Of a DNA stretch of 64,000 bases, positions 46,418 through 59,117 are shown piece by piece. Every line of letters starts with the position of its first letter. Position 1 is the first letter of the stretch. The stretch spans positions 10,618,727 to 10,682,726 of the forward strand of contig OY987245.1 of assembly GCA_963920765.1 (NCBI GenBank). Direction: 5' to 3'. The notes beneath the pieces are model-generated. The model had not been told where the DNA came from. It was given only the letters and a program-made list of their open reading frames with translations, and did not search any database. This DNA is from Ulota crispa. Taxonomy: Eukaryota > Streptophyta > Bryopsida > Orthotrichales > Orthotrichaceae. The position numbers were made by a program, and so were the translations under genes.

Positions 46418-46784
46418 GAGCATCTCCACTAGGGGCTTCCCTATCTCCATGAAGGGGAGCAAAGAAGAGGATAGGAATAGGCAATCCCCACCAGTTCTTT
46501 CCATCAAGAAGCTTTTTTGCTCCACAGGTACTATGATGGGTAAGGAGAGATGAGCGGGGAGAGGAGTTGAAAGGGGTAATAAATTGCACTTTTTTGGGAA
46601 AACAAGGATACATTTCATTACATTTGAGTTCCCTATATGGCCTCATGTATAGGGAATTTGGGCTCCCTCTCATCTAGATTCTCTAATTATTTGAGGATAT
46701 AGGCTCCTGGTAGAAGAGGGTTCTTCCCTATTCGAATGAATTTCATCTAGATAAAAATAGGGGAGTCCCCTTGTGGAGATGCTC
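46418..46784. mobile_element. PIF/Harbinger-like MITE, TSD TTA
   Basis: Ends GAGCATCTCCACTAGGGG and CCCCTTGTGGAGATGCTC are near-perfect inverted repeats, flanked by TTA at 46415-46417 and 46785-46787. Confidence 0.85.
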
Positions 46785-48049
46785 TTAGCCCTTGAAAGCT
46801 TGGCCAATGTGCTCATTTTCAGGTGGGAAATAAAAATAGCTTTTTTAAAAATAAAAACCAATTGATAATTCGGTTTGTTTATCACACAATAAACTTGCAA
46901 GGCAATTTTTTTGGCAATAAGAAGGCAAATTTTACTAGTTCTAACATATTTAAACCAATTTAGGCTAGTTCCTCCATTTATTATCCAATAAAATGTGAAC
47001 AGCAAAGAGCTGACAATTCCAAAAAATGCCAAATAATCTTGTTGTGGTTTAAATGTTTTGATGAGGATGGTGGTATATAGTGTTCATGTTTAACAAGAAT
47101 TTTAGGAGATTACTAGTTTTTTACAATGAAAGAATTTCCACTCTTTATGATTATAAATTAACTATGAATAGGAGTCCATTCAAATGTTACAAGAGTAGTC
47201 AAAGAAACTTAGAAATAATGAGTTGATGAAAGCAAATATACTAAAAGGGTATTCTAGTGTGGAACAAAAGATTGAGCAATCCAAAATGGGGTGTTTGGAA
47301 GTTTTACAATTATTACCATGAAGATTCATCCAAATGATGAATATACACTAATTCACAATGAACCAAATATGCATAATACCATATTTAAATATATTAACAA
47401 TTCAATGGAAAATTTTGAAAGTTGTTGTTTGTCTTAACTTCAAAGTATACGTTTAATTATGTTTCCACAAATTTTCAAACTCTAGATTTATACTTTTGTA
47501 AACGTAGTTTAAGTGGCAGCACAGCTAAAATGTGAGCGGGGAGCAGTGAGCATTGAGCGGTAAACAATGAGCATTGAGCGGTGAGCAGTGAGCAGTTAGA
47601 TTTTAGCAGTGAGTGTTTACATTTTACTAAAAAATATTCATTTTTGAATAATAAAAAATGAAGTTAGGCCATAAAATAGTAATAGAACAACTTTTAAAAA
47701 TGAAAAGATCATCAAATAACTTGGAGGAAGAGAGCTCTTATAAATTCACGCATTGTCCAAATAAGGGTTGTAAAAGCAAAATTGTAGAAATTCTATTTTA
47801 CGCACGTGAAAGGAAATTTGAAATGGATGAAGAATGAACATCATTCATCCATGATCAAAAACATTCATCCAATCATTCATCCATCATCCATCCAATTATC
47901 ATCCAATGAATGAGATCATGATATGACTTTGGAATATTTAATGAATAGACGTACATAAATAGGACGTTAAAAAAAACCTCACATTTCAAAGAAGCTTCAA
48001 ACTATGATATACTAACATTTACAAGTTCACTTACACATTACAAACCCCC

Positions 48050-48590
48050 TCTTTGGAACAAATAGCGGGGGCTTAGGACCCTCCTTGGAACCAAGGAGGT
48101 CATCTTGGGCCCATTGTGGGTTTTGCAAAGTGCTCCTCGGAATCCGATGAGCCCTCCTACAAACTATTATTATTATTTTTATTATTTTCAAATTTATTTT
48201 TTTCTCAATTTTTTTTTTGGTTTTGCAAAGGGCCCATTTTTGCTCCTTGGAATCCAAGGTGCCCTCCTACAATTTTTTTTTTTTTTTTTTTTTTTCAAAT
48301 TTTTTTCAAATTTTTTTAAAAAGTTTCTACAAGTTACCTCTTCTTGTCTTAGGGCCCTCCTTGGAACCAAAGAGGTCATCTTGGGTACATTGTGGGTTTT
48401 GCAAAGTGCTCCTTGGGATTCAAGGAGCCCTCCTACATTTTTTTTTTTGTTTTCAAAACCCTCCTCAAAATCCAAGATGCCCTCTTACAGTTTTTTTTTT
48501 TTTTTTTTTTTCAAAACCCTCATTGGAATCCGATGTACCCTCTTACAATTTTTTTTTTTTTTTTTTTCCAAATTTCTATGCAAGTATAGC
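48050..48590. repeat. Degenerate tandem array with long poly(T) tracts
   Basis: Units carry CCTCCTTGGAACCAA(G)GAGGTCATCTTGGG, TGTGGGTTTTGCAAAG and GGAATCC...GCCCTCCTACA, then T-runs of 10-22. A further unit occurs near 50281-50350. The Phe-rich frames here are low-complexity artefacts. Confidence 0.75.
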
Positions 48591-50585
48591 TTTTGATACT
48601 TTGACTTTAGAATCTTGGTTGCAAATATTACTAATGTAGTTGAACCAAGTTACTTCTCTATAAGGCTTGATAACAATTAAATGAGTGCATGCTAGTAAAA
48701 CTTTCTTGAACCACCTTGTTGGTACTTGATTGAGACTTTTAATAATAATACACCGTAAACTCCACTATATATGGCAAGATACTATATGACACACATAGTG
48801 GTTCCTATATCCTATATAAGTAAGTCAAAAAGTATCACATAAGTTGAAACGTAGATTACACAATCTACTTTAAAAAGGTCATGAGGTATTCTTACATACT
48901 TTTCTAATACAATTATGGCAACTTTCCCACAATAGCTTGACTATGCATTATATTTTTTAGGTATATGTGCATAAGGGCTTGAAAGTTTTTTTTTGGTACT
49001 CTTATATATATCTCCTATATATGTTCTACTCTTCCAAAAAATATGCTTTCTTTAAATAAATACTTGAAATGGGAATGAATTAAGCTGAGTATATTTGCAA
49101 ATCTTGGACTAATTGCAACAATTACAGTAAGATTGGGATCATACAGTCTAACAAGCTGATTTACTACATGTACCTCTAACTTCCTCTTAAAGGATGACGT
49201 GGCACTCTAATACTAGCTACTTTGAGTTATGAAGCAAGAGCTCTTTTACGATTGGTAAGCTGGCAGGATAATCCAATCGCTTTTTTTAAAAAATTAGCGG
49301 GACACGGCACTTGATCTAGCTCCGATTGTCACTCTTCTCTCTCATGCTAGTTCTCATTCTGCTTGCTTGCTTGCTCAGATCTCATGTTCAATCTTAGACT
49401 TGATCCACGTTGCTTATTACCAACATACTTGAATACAACCTTTCCGTATACACTATTGCTCCAGTATTACTAGCAGCATTGCACAAGAGCGCAGGGTCAT
49501 TGTTCACGCAAGCATGGCCTCATCACAGAATACTACACAAGTTTAGTATTTTCTAGGGTTTGAGTTACTGTATTTTTTGTTGCATTGTTTCCATGTGAAG
49601 GCTATAACATGTGTCAAGGGTTGAAGACACCTTGTGCTTCCTCACTCAACTAACATTGGATTGTTGGGTTGTTTGGAATGGGTACAAGTGAGGCCCTTGA
49701 CCTCTTAGTGATCATGCCAACTACAAATACTTTCAACTCTACCTCATTCAACTCTTTTTTGCAACAAAAACAAGTTCTCTAATCTTAGTAAAATCTCTTA
49801 GTACCATTGCTTTGTTTTGTTTTGACTGGCCAAAAAAATAGCCTGCTTATAAACAACTAAGGCAGGTATATGAACGGATATGAGTAGCTTTCTTACATGC
49901 ATATAATACAAGAGTGGATGCTTGCTCAAAACAAGCCTATTAGCTGGCTGATACTACTGTTGCTACTATTTTATTATATGTAAACTTTATTATGCTTAAA
50001 AGCAATAAGACAAATCTAGGCTTTTGTTTTCTACACTACATGCTTAATGCATGAAACACTGGCTATTTCGGAGTAAAATCTGACTATTGCTGTATTGCTT
50101 TTTTTATATTGAAATACTAGCACAACTCTGAATAAAGCTCGTTGCATGGCTCTAATACTTGATCTGTATGCTTCAAGTACCAGCATGTTTTGGAAAGAAA
50201 AGTCATGGTCAGAATATGAAAAAGTTTAGACAAGCGCCCAAAAATGGGCTTTACCAAAAAATGCCTTTATTCTTTTGCAAGTTACCTCTTTTTGTCTTAG
50301 AACCTTCCTCGGAACCTAGGAGGCACTGTTGTACTCTTAGTGTGTCTTGTAAAAGAGACATAAAATTTGTTAAAATTGCAATATAAGAAATTTCAACAAA
50401 ATTTAAGGTTTGAAATTAAAAACTTAGTTTTTTTTGCTAAAAATCAATTAAAATGACCTTTGATAGAAAAAAATTTCAAATTTATCATTTTGCTATTAAG
50501 TTGATTTGAGAATAATGTTGGATTAAGCAATTCAAATCTAATGAACAAAAATTTGCCTTAAATAATTTGTTGTATTTATGTTACT

Positions 50586-51190
50586 TTATTTGGAAACTGA
50601 AAAGGTAGCCCTTGCACATGTTAAAATATGTAAATCTTATTTGAAAATACTTGACAGCTATTTGCAATATTACAAGTTGCAATGTGAGCTTGAGCTACTC
50701 TACTCAAAACTTAGAATGGTAGAGCATTCACAATTGAAGAAATGTAAATTTTATTTTAAAGCATTTGACAATGTTCTTCAAGATACCACAAATTAAGATG
50801 TGGGTTTTAGCTACTCTATTTGGAACATGGGAAGATAGAACATGCACAATTAAAGAAATGTAAATCTTATTTTAAAGCATTTGGCAATGCCCTTTGCAAT
50901 ATTACAAGTTGCAATGTGAGCTTGAGTTGTCTTATTTGGAACTTGGAAAGGTAGAACATGCACTATAGAAGAAATGTAAACTCTATTTTAAAGCATTTGA
51001 CAATGACTTTTTTAATATTACAAATTGCAATGTGGGCTTTAGTTGTTTTATTTAGAAGCTGGGAATGTAAAAAATGCACATGTAAAAATATTCAAATTCA
51101 ATATTAAAGCATTTGATGCAATCTTTTGAAATATTATAAATTGCAATGTGGATTGTGTTGCCCTATTTAGAACATGAGAAGGTGGAACAT
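50586..51190. repeat. Five tandem units of 115-116 bp
   Basis: Units start with (T/C)TATTTGGAAC at 50586, 50701, 50816, 50932 and 51048, a sixth beginning at 51163. Shared blocks are TAGAACATGCACAAT, AAAGCATTTGACAATG and AATATTACAAGTTGCAATGTG. Confidence 0.85.
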
Positions 51191-52257
51191 TCTTGTATTT
51201 GATCTTCTTTCTTTGAAAAAGTGGAAATCTATGAAATTTTATATCCTCTAGTTTTCAAGTACTTTGCCTTGATTATTTATTATAACGTATCATTATAAAC
51301 ATATCAGCATCATATTTATTGTCCTCCTTTCATCTACATTCATCCATATAATTTTTCATTCATTCAATATGATTCTTCATTTGTTTTTTTCAATGGATGA
51401 TTTTCATACAACGTCAAAATAATAATTCATGTAATGACTATTTTTGCATATTTACAATTGTATGAAGTCCATTAAATTATCATTTTCAACTTCCAAATTC
51501 TCAAGAATTTTTGCTCACCGCTCAACGCTCACACTTTAGCACCCCTGGTCTAGGTAGATACATTAAACTCCAAAAAAATTGTACTTTTTCAAATCATAAA
51601 AATGTCTTACAAGCAAAAGCTAGAATAGCAAAAGCTAAGGTAATAGTCTCGATATGATTCTCAAAACAACTAAATTGTAAAACATGACATATATATCAAA
51701 TCCATAAAGTTCAATCCTTGACAATACTTCTCAATGTTTGTTGTTCAATTCAAAAATATTTGGGATTTGCTATTTGGATGGGATAATAGCTACTCTACAG
51801 TTTGTTGTGTAAATAGATATCGCTAAACACAACACATTGTGTATTATCACTAATAGCAGATAAAAACAAAAATGTAACCTAAAAACATATATACAAATAT
51901 GCTCTCAATTGCCCCCCTAGTTGGCTAATAGAGACCTGCGAGTCAATTAGGACTATATAAAAGTATAGCTAGATCTAAATGCGAAGATGAATATAAGTCC
52001 TCAACATTTATCCACACCAAAGGTGATGTCATTGGTGGCCGATAATGACAAGTAATATGATGAAATGAACGTATAAAAAATTGTAGACCGGGTGTAATGA
52101 TGAGCTCCATCGTTAATCGCCTTTGGCAGTTTTTTAGTGCCAATCTCTTATTCAATCTTCTATTAATCCAATCTTGTGCACTGTTTATTTGACGTCTAGT
52201 CAACAAAGGCGGCAATGCTGTCATCTTGAACATAAGAGGTTTGACCTCAAGAGATTA

Positions 52258-52461
52258 TTAGCGCTTGTTTGGAAACGTAGCATGGCATGAAGATCTCCTA
52301 CAACAAGAACAAATCCAAGCTCCTAGAGGCAGAGTTAACAAAGGCGGAATTAAGCATGCCATATGCCAACCACGTTGGCACTGGTTACACAAAAGCATAG
52401 TAGCCGCGCATTTCTTCTCTCCACAAACATAACAAGGTAAACCCTTTGGCACCACTGCCAA
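52258..52461 (-). pseudogene. PHD finger at the C-terminus of gypsy pol
   Basis: The Cys4-His-Cys3 pattern of a PHD finger is readable: CYVC, MLLCNQCQRGWHMACL and WICSCC, all eight zinc ligands in place. PHD fingers bind histone H3 tails. The same frame upstream carries a NCAPC motif, but one TAG stop separates the two, so the finger is no longer joined to pol unless read through. In chromoviruses a chromodomain takes this place after integrase. Confidence 0.8.
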
Positions 52462-52728
52462 CTCCGGCTACACAATACCATCAATGGGCAAGTGACAAGG
52501 GGCACAATTTCTGGAATGCTCTCTGCACTCTCGCCCATCTTTGCCTTCCAACAATATAATGCCACTAGGCAAGATGTTCTTCACGCAAAGAATGATACAT
52601 CTTGCTCTGACATCCAATGTGGTAGGCGCCTCACGCTACAAATACACATAATCTCTTTGAGAGAACCTTCGCAGCTGAGGTCAGTAAGCGCCGCTACGAA
52701 TGCAGGCATAAAGCAAAGAATTTTGATG

Positions 52729-53607
52729 CTAGGCTATGTGTAAGTTCTCCAAAACCATAGGCATGGCCTTCCTGAAGAATTCAGCTCGATCATGTAAATA
52801 TGAAGCCCAAACATCTGGACTATCCAAGTCTACAACTGAAGCCAGCTTCTCTTGCATGGAGCTAGATAAAATAGGCTCCCTTTCATAGAGCAACTGGTAA
52901 GGGCTGTAAAAGACCAAAAAAGCCTGCCTACTAAAACGAAAACCCATGGTAATCCATGGTAATGTCAAGTCTCAATCTTGATGGTTTCTACGAAGCAATC
53001 CATACTTGCATAAGCCACGTTTGATTGTTTGAACAACATGTTTAGCCAAACCATCCGCCTCTAGGTGATTTCTAGAGTTGGTGCAATGATCAATCAAAAC
53101 CTTGGTGCATAGAGTCTCAAAAGCCCCTAGAAACTCTCGGCCTTGATCTGTCAAGACTTCAGCCAGTGTTCTAAAGCATGCCAATATTTGGTTAAAAAAT
53201 TCCATAGCTGCCAACTCTGAACAGTTCTGAGGCAAAGCAACCAGCTCAATCCATTTGCTGAAATGTTCTACCATCACCAATACGTATTTGGCTCTACGTG
53301 GGATGATAACAAGTGGCCTGACAAAGTCCAAAGACCAACAATAATCTAAGCCCATGATAGGTAAATGTCTTAACTATAGCAATAAGGTGTTAAGATTTGA
53401 TCTCACTTGATTACACACTTTACACCGTGAAACATAGGTGGAAACTTGTTGATACATGCCAGTCCACCAATACTGATTGCGCAACATAGAATGCGTCCTA
53501 CGCACTCTAACATAACCAAGCTCTTCATGCACTTGTTGTATCAAAGAAGTTTTTTGGTCCAACCGAAAAACTATGCGCCTAGCTCCATCTGGCCAAATTT
53601 GAATCAA
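52729..53607 (-). pseudogene. Gypsy integrase, broken
   Basis: The HHCC zinc domain is seen in 53607-53374 (HEELGYVRVRRTH, then CKVC). The core lies in 53355-52972: first Asp in WSLDFV, second in LTDQGREF. The position of the catalytic Glu (ADGLAK...) carries Lys, so the DDE triad is lost. The C-terminal part (52968-52729, YSPYQLLYEREP) follows after a break. Stops separate the three pieces. Confidence 0.85.
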
Positions 53608-53939
53608 TAAGCCATTATCCCAAAGGAACTTTACTATTCAATGGTAAACTTTGTCTTGCTCTATGATAGAAATATCCATAAAAAATGATCCATGCTAAAG
53701 TTTGTGCAACACCACTGTGTTTTTCTATACATTTTCAATATCCTGAGACTTATCAAGCTTATCATCCAAACTTAGATTAGACGCCTCAGTAGCAGAGCTT
53801 GACATCAAAGTCAAATAAGCAATTGCATGCTAGCCTAGAACTGCTTCCTTGTGGCAATCTCCATGCCATCTAGTACCAGTCAAATCCTCATCAGATGGAC
53901 TTGGATTGCAAAAAAACCCATCCACATCCAAGTTAGTGA

Positions 53940-54250
53940 TACCAGCTCGATGAACAACCTCAAAGTCATACTTTTGAAGCAATAAAGCTCATCTAGCAAG
54001 CTTGCTGGTGAGTTTATTTGACTCTATAAGCCACTTCAAAGGTTGATAATCTATCACCAATGTGAACCGCTACCCATAGAAGTAAAGCCACAAATATAAA
54101 ATGGCCACACCGCAGCTAAAGTTTTTCCCTCATAAAACAAGTAGTCGGACTCTACCAAGTTGTTACTCCTTGAAGCAAAAGCAATAACATACTCCCGTCT
54201 TGCATCATTTTTTTGAGTCAAATTGCATCTAACCCCACTGCATTCCAATT
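53940..54250 (-). pseudogene. Gypsy RNase H, broken
   Basis: Recognisable parts are FASRSNN, YEGKTLAAVW (catalytic Glu) and, in another frame, DYQPLKWLIESNKLT, where the usual TDHQPL reads IDYQPL. Frameshifts and stops break the domain. It links reverse transcriptase to integrase. Confidence 0.75.
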
Positions 54251-54658
54251 CGTGTGCAGTTGGAAAAGCCTAATAACATCAGAACGTCAAAGTACAAGTG
54301 CTGAGCCCAACTTTTACTTCAACATATCAAAAGCCAACTGCTGCTTACGGCTCTATGTCAAAATCTAGTCTTTGCCAGTCAGCATAGTAAAAGGCTTGGC
54401 AATTAAGCTGAAGTTCTTGACAAAGCGGCGATAATAATTTGCTAAGCCAAGAAATACACGCAACCTTGGAACATCACAAGATGTTGGAAGCTTCTAAAGA
54501 GCATCCACCTATGCCTGCTGTACGCCAAGTCCGCCTAAAACTATCATGTGTCATAAATACAACAACCGGTTATGGAAGAATTTGCACTTACCATGACGCA
54601 AGCGCAATCCTCACTCACGCAATCGCTCAAAAACGGCTTGCAAACGCTTCACATACTC

Positions 54659-55093
54659 TTAATATGAATTACTAAAGACAATAACATCATCAATAAAGCA
54701 CAGAGCAAAAAGCAATCCAGTCAAAATACGGTCCATCACCTTTTGAAACTCAACAGGTGCGCTTTTAAAACCAAATGGAAGAAACTTCCAATGATAGAGT
54801 AGATCTCTGCCATCATGATCCACTCCCCAAAATGTAGTCTTTACACGGTCTTCCAACTGTAGTGGCAACTAGTAATATCCAGATCTCAAATCTAATGTGC
54901 TAAAAATTCAAGCCGATCCCACTGCATCAAATAACTCTTCTGGTGTCGGCATATGATAACGATCTGTTTTAATCTTTTTATTGATCAGACGGTAATCTCT
55001 ACACATCCTCTTCTCAGTCCAATTTCCAAAGATATTCTTTTTAAAAGGCATCATCGTAGCACAAGCATACTCGCCATTCAATAACTGAATCAA
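54659..55093 (-). pseudogene. Gypsy reverse transcriptase, broken
   Basis: Visible motifs in order: CRDYRLINKK, FSTLDLRSGYY (motif A with its Asp), FGFKSAPVEFQKVMDRI (motif B) and FIDDVIVFS (motif C, first position Phe instead of Tyr). In-frame stops lie between the first block and motif A and right after GYY. The finger and palm order is as in Ty3/gypsy enzymes. Confidence 0.88.
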
Positions 55094-55649
55094 ACCTATA
55101 GCTAAAAGCTCCTGACATCGGACTTGAACACTTGTACTCTTAGAACTATTCAGCTTGTAAAGACGTTTGAAGATTGGGTGATCATCCTCAAGTTAAATGT
55201 AAATAGGTTTGCCTTTATAACACTCCAAATCATGAAGGTTAAAAGCAAATCAACTCCGGTACAAGTGAATGAATGCTTGCACCCCATGTGCCTCAACATC
55301 TATGAGATAATAACCTAAATTTAAAAGCCAATCATCAAACTCCGTGGTAGTCTTCTCTATCAAATAACCACCACTAGATATGAAAACAATCTATAATTGC
55401 TAATCAGAAGATGGATGGACAATATCATTGTCCCTAGCATCACCATATAAGGCTAAAGTAGTAAAGGTTTTTTAAACTTGAAGCTCATCTACAGCTTGCC
55501 ACTGAAAATGAAAATGATGCTCAGAATCCTCTCCAACTGTAGCAATTGGCATTTTTGTTGCTTGCTATTTATTGTCTTTTGTTCCCAGAGTGAATAAATT
55601 GTCATTTTGCTGCTAAATAGCAAGGCAAATGCCAACAATCCAAACCATA

Positions 55650-56600
55650 TTTAGAAGATTCATAGCTTAACCCAATACAAAGCGTTGTTGACCTTCATTG
55701 AGATCATGAGTTGCTGTAGTGCCGATAGAAAAATCCATGGCACGCTCTTGCTCATCCGCATTGGATTTCTCATAAGTGCAACTGTAAAAATTCCATACCA
55801 TGCCAGGTCCACGTGCTCGAAATGCAAAGGACTTAGGATATGTAAAAAATGTCGGTAATGCTTCACAAAGCTTTCCAACATTGTTAACCAATACAAAAGA
55901 AAGTGAATCATCTTCAGTCACAGCCAAAGGTTCTATGTGGTCATCTAAAATGACCTTTACCACACGTCTTAGAGGTATAATAACTTGTAAAAATGCCTTG
56001 GCCAACATGGAATATGACATCATGTTGATTCAAAGCCAACGTGGTCGATGGGCAAATGACTCTAATGCAGCGGCATCCACAAATGTTGGAAGGCCAAAAA
56101 TTTGGCAAATATAATGGTCATCTTCCATCATTTTTGGCCGATCATCGTCCAATGAAGATACATTCTCTAAAATATACCCAAGTGAAGTGGTTTGATAATT
56201 ATACCACCACTGTATAATTCTCACCAATTCCATAAAAATGTTAGATCTTGGGTCATCTAATCCTTAACTTGTACCTGCTTATAAGTGACCTTAACAATGC
56301 CATCTTGCCAAAAGCAAATCAACGTGGCTTAATTTCTTCAAATCTTAATTACTGATAAGGGTAACATTTCTAGGAAGGTGACCAAAATATCCATGAATGG
56401 ATGATAGAGGCAACTGCTCAGAAAACTGAACCATCAACTTCTATAGATGTAGTCGGGCTGCTCTGGTAAGCACATAACTATCATCAATATGAATATACCG
56501 CTGAACCATAAGTCCAACCTCTAAAATGGCTACCAATCCGTTACCAATATTTCCAAAAAACTCTAGAAACGTAATCTTGTCTAGGAACGGACGCCAATGA
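55650..56600 (-). pseudogene. C5-cytosine DNA methyltransferase domain inside gypsy pol
   Basis: Between protease and reverse transcriptase lies a domain with C5-methyltransferase motifs in order. Motif I is LEFFGNIGNGL at 56566-56537, followed by an acidic stretch (HIDDS) as for motif II. The motif IV catalytic Cys codon is at 56296-56294, but the preceding Pro is His and the next codon is a stop. Motif VI ENV is at 56167-56159. A motif VIII-like R-x-R (HRPRW) lies near 56045. The C-terminal block has RAMDFSIGTT and a QRFVLG motif X just before a stop at 55660. One reading frame with about seven stops covers the whole domain. The enzyme would have transferred methyl groups to cytosine C5; this copy cannot. 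It resembles DNMT3/DRM-type order by feel, but the subtype is not resolved. Confidence 0.75.
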
Positions 56601-57049
56601 ATAGATTATCCAAATATAGAGCTAATGGAGATAGAAGCCAAAGTTTCAAAACGTACAGCAGCTGCAATGTCCTTACATTGTCGAGATAACTCCTGACAGC
56701 TAGTCCAATATTGCAAAGTATCCTTGGAATGCTGAGGTGTAGCTACCAAAATTGGTGACTCTTGTTGGTCCTCTAAGAATGTGGCAGCAAATGCCAAAGT
56801 CTCCTTTAAAAGTAAAAGACTAAATGGAAGGCCATTCAAAGATACCAAGCATCTAAACATAGCATCAGCAGTCATAGACATAGTCAATGCTGCAAATGTC
56901 ATTGAAATCAGCTCTTTCCGGCCGTTACCAGAAGACCAACCTAGTCTAATTCGCGTCTCTTCAGTCCAATTATTCATACTGAAACCAAGAGGATAAAGCG
57001 CCTGCTGACCAACTAAAATATCATAGTTAATAGCATTAGTGATAGTGCA

Positions 57050-57472
57050 CCTCAAAAAAAACTGAGAATATATTGATCTTCCAGTTATTCAAAAAATCAG
57101 CTGTAGATGCTATTTGGTGTAACATGTAGCACGCTCCGTGCCTCCAAATGAAGTAACAATAGTAAATAGATATGATACCAACTCCTTAATAGTCAAAACA
57201 AGTTCTGCCGCCAAATGTTTGCCAATCATAACTGGCTGGATAACTGAGTTTATTATCACTCTAAGTGGAGTAGTTCAAAGACCATGCTCTCCACCACGTG
57301 AAACCACAAACACTCCATTATTGTTTACTATATAAACAATGCCTGGGTATATTGCATATTGCTCTCTAGCGGATCTTGCTAAAACATTTGCAAGATAAGC
57401 TGTTTTTGCCACTGTCGGATTGAAAAAAGCGCACCTTAGAAACACGCAAGGTGTCTTGTTGCGATCAAGCAT
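57050..57472 (-). pseudogene. Gypsy protease region, broken
   Basis: The blocks INSVIQPVMIGK, FTIVTSFGGTERATCYT and, after a break, ITNAINYDILVGQQALYPLGF (continuing at 57055-56606) form a retropepsin-like region typical of this lineage. The active-site Asp of the D-S/T-G triplet is Asn and its Gly is Val, so it is inactive. A stop (TGA near 57273) lies just before it. Confidence 0.7.
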
Positions 57473-57479
57473 TGCTGAC

Positions 57480-59100
57480 TAAAATTGTCTTTGTTTTTGA
57501 TCTTCACTCTTCAGATCTTCAGTCTTCATGTTTTAATAAAAACAATGGGAAAATCACAAATAACAAATCCTAAAAAAACTGCGACCTTCTATCAAGTGCT
57601 ACAAATGTTTGAAAGATCCAAATGCTAAGTGTAATAGCAATTTGAAAAGCTCTTCTAACCTTCTAACATTTTTTCAGATTTTAACTTAATCTAAGCTATC
57701 ATGCAAAAGTTATATGGGTTCAAAGTAGAAGCTCTTCTTCCTCCTTGCAAACAAAACACTGCCTCTATAAACCTCTATACTTTTTGTTCTACGCATCACT
57801 CATAGAAACGTGATATCAATTTAAAAACATGATACCACTGGCTACAACCCGTAAAATTTTCACTTCAAAATAAAACTTTGTCTGTAAATTCTAATCATTC
57901 AAAGTTTGGGCTTCAATTTTTTAGAAAGCACCCAAACCTCTAACTTCTACACAGTATAATTTCTTCAACAAGACTTCAAATGGAATAATAAAAAACAATT
58001 TGAAAAGCTATGACAACAAACTATCATTTCTAAAACTTTGAAAAGAAAATTTCATATTTTTCAAAAGTTGTAGCTCTTCAAAGTTTTGGCCCTCTCATAA
58101 CAAAGGGCAGTCACCTCCAATTCTTCACACATCCATAACTTTCTCTTCCAAGCTCCAAATCTCAAGTTTAAGGACTTTCTAGAGAGCTAGGTCTAAGATG
58201 AACACTGTTTTTAAATCTTGTTGCAAAATAATATAGAGATTATAAGCTACTATTTGTCAAAGTCTCACCCCTTCTTCATACTTTGGCCTTTTGACTCTAA
58301 ATTCAAACACTCATAACTTTTGCATCACAATTCTAAATCAAATTTGCAAATTCATTTTGGAAAGGTGATCACATAAAAAACTACTGTTTCAAATTTCAAT
58401 TCAAAATTATATATACACAAAAAATTCTCTCACCTCAAAGTTTTGGAATTTCTCCCCTCTTCTCACCAACATTCAAACACTAACTTTTAACAACTAAGGA
58501 ATCTTTCCTCCATAATTTTGACCCTATCTAAGCTATAGAGATGCGGCACATCAATCCATGTCCCTCTTTATCTTAACCCCACCATAGATGCTAACACCCT
58601 TTTCTTTTCACACATATTTCATTCACTTCTAAATCCTTAATATTTTTTATTTAAACAAAGGCAAAATATATGAGTCTTCCAAAACATCTAGATAAACATA
58701 CAAAAAGGATTAAATTACAAAATAAACACCACCATAAAGTGGCCACGTGCTCTTGCGAGCATATAATAGCATCAAACGCTTGTCTTCAGTCGCCAAGTCG
58801 TGGACTTGGTTGACTGGAGAAGCAGTCGTCTTTGGTCGCCCGCCGGTCCTGATTTAAATTCCATTAAACTCGTCGAGCGGTGATGACGGCTCACGGCTTG
58901 GCAACTAGTGAGGCAAGAAATTGACACAGTCAACCGGCTACCTATCCCCTGAGCTGTGCATGTGGCAAGACGGCGCAGTACACTGGACTATGGCTGCTGC
59001 GCTGTCACCAAACCATAATCCTCACCACGACCATCCCTTTTGCTGCAATTGTTGATTTATTGAAATCAACACAAATATAAATAAATAACAAGTATCTACA
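57480..59100. other. Non-coding AT-rich DNA between gag and pol
   Basis: About 1.6 kb without frames. It repeats short phrases such as CTCATAACTTT and TTCAAAGTTTTGG. The part 58740-59040 is GC-richer and different in character. It may be an insertion into the retrotransposon or an internal spacer; I cannot tell. Confidence 0.4.
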
Positions 59101-59117
59101 TGATGGAGCGATTTTCA

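Larger units (their letters stand above)
47517..51549. mobile_element. Probable 4-kb non-autonomous hAT-like element
   Basis: Left end CAGCACAGCTAAAATGTGAGCG and, inverted, right end CAGGGGTGCTAAAGTGTGAGCG. Both are followed inward by repeats of GTGAGC/TTGAGCGGTGAGCA, and further in by CATTCATCC-rich stretches on both sides. CAGGGG-type ends with subterminal repeats recall hAT elements; an 8-bp duplication is only suggested (GTTTAAGT/GTCTAGGT). No transposase frame; the interior holds two tandem arrays. Confidence 0.5.

Noticed and set aside
48105..48639. Long Phe-rich frames on the plus strand and Lys-rich ones on the minus strand
   Set aside because: They are translations of poly(T)/poly(A) tracts in a tandem array.
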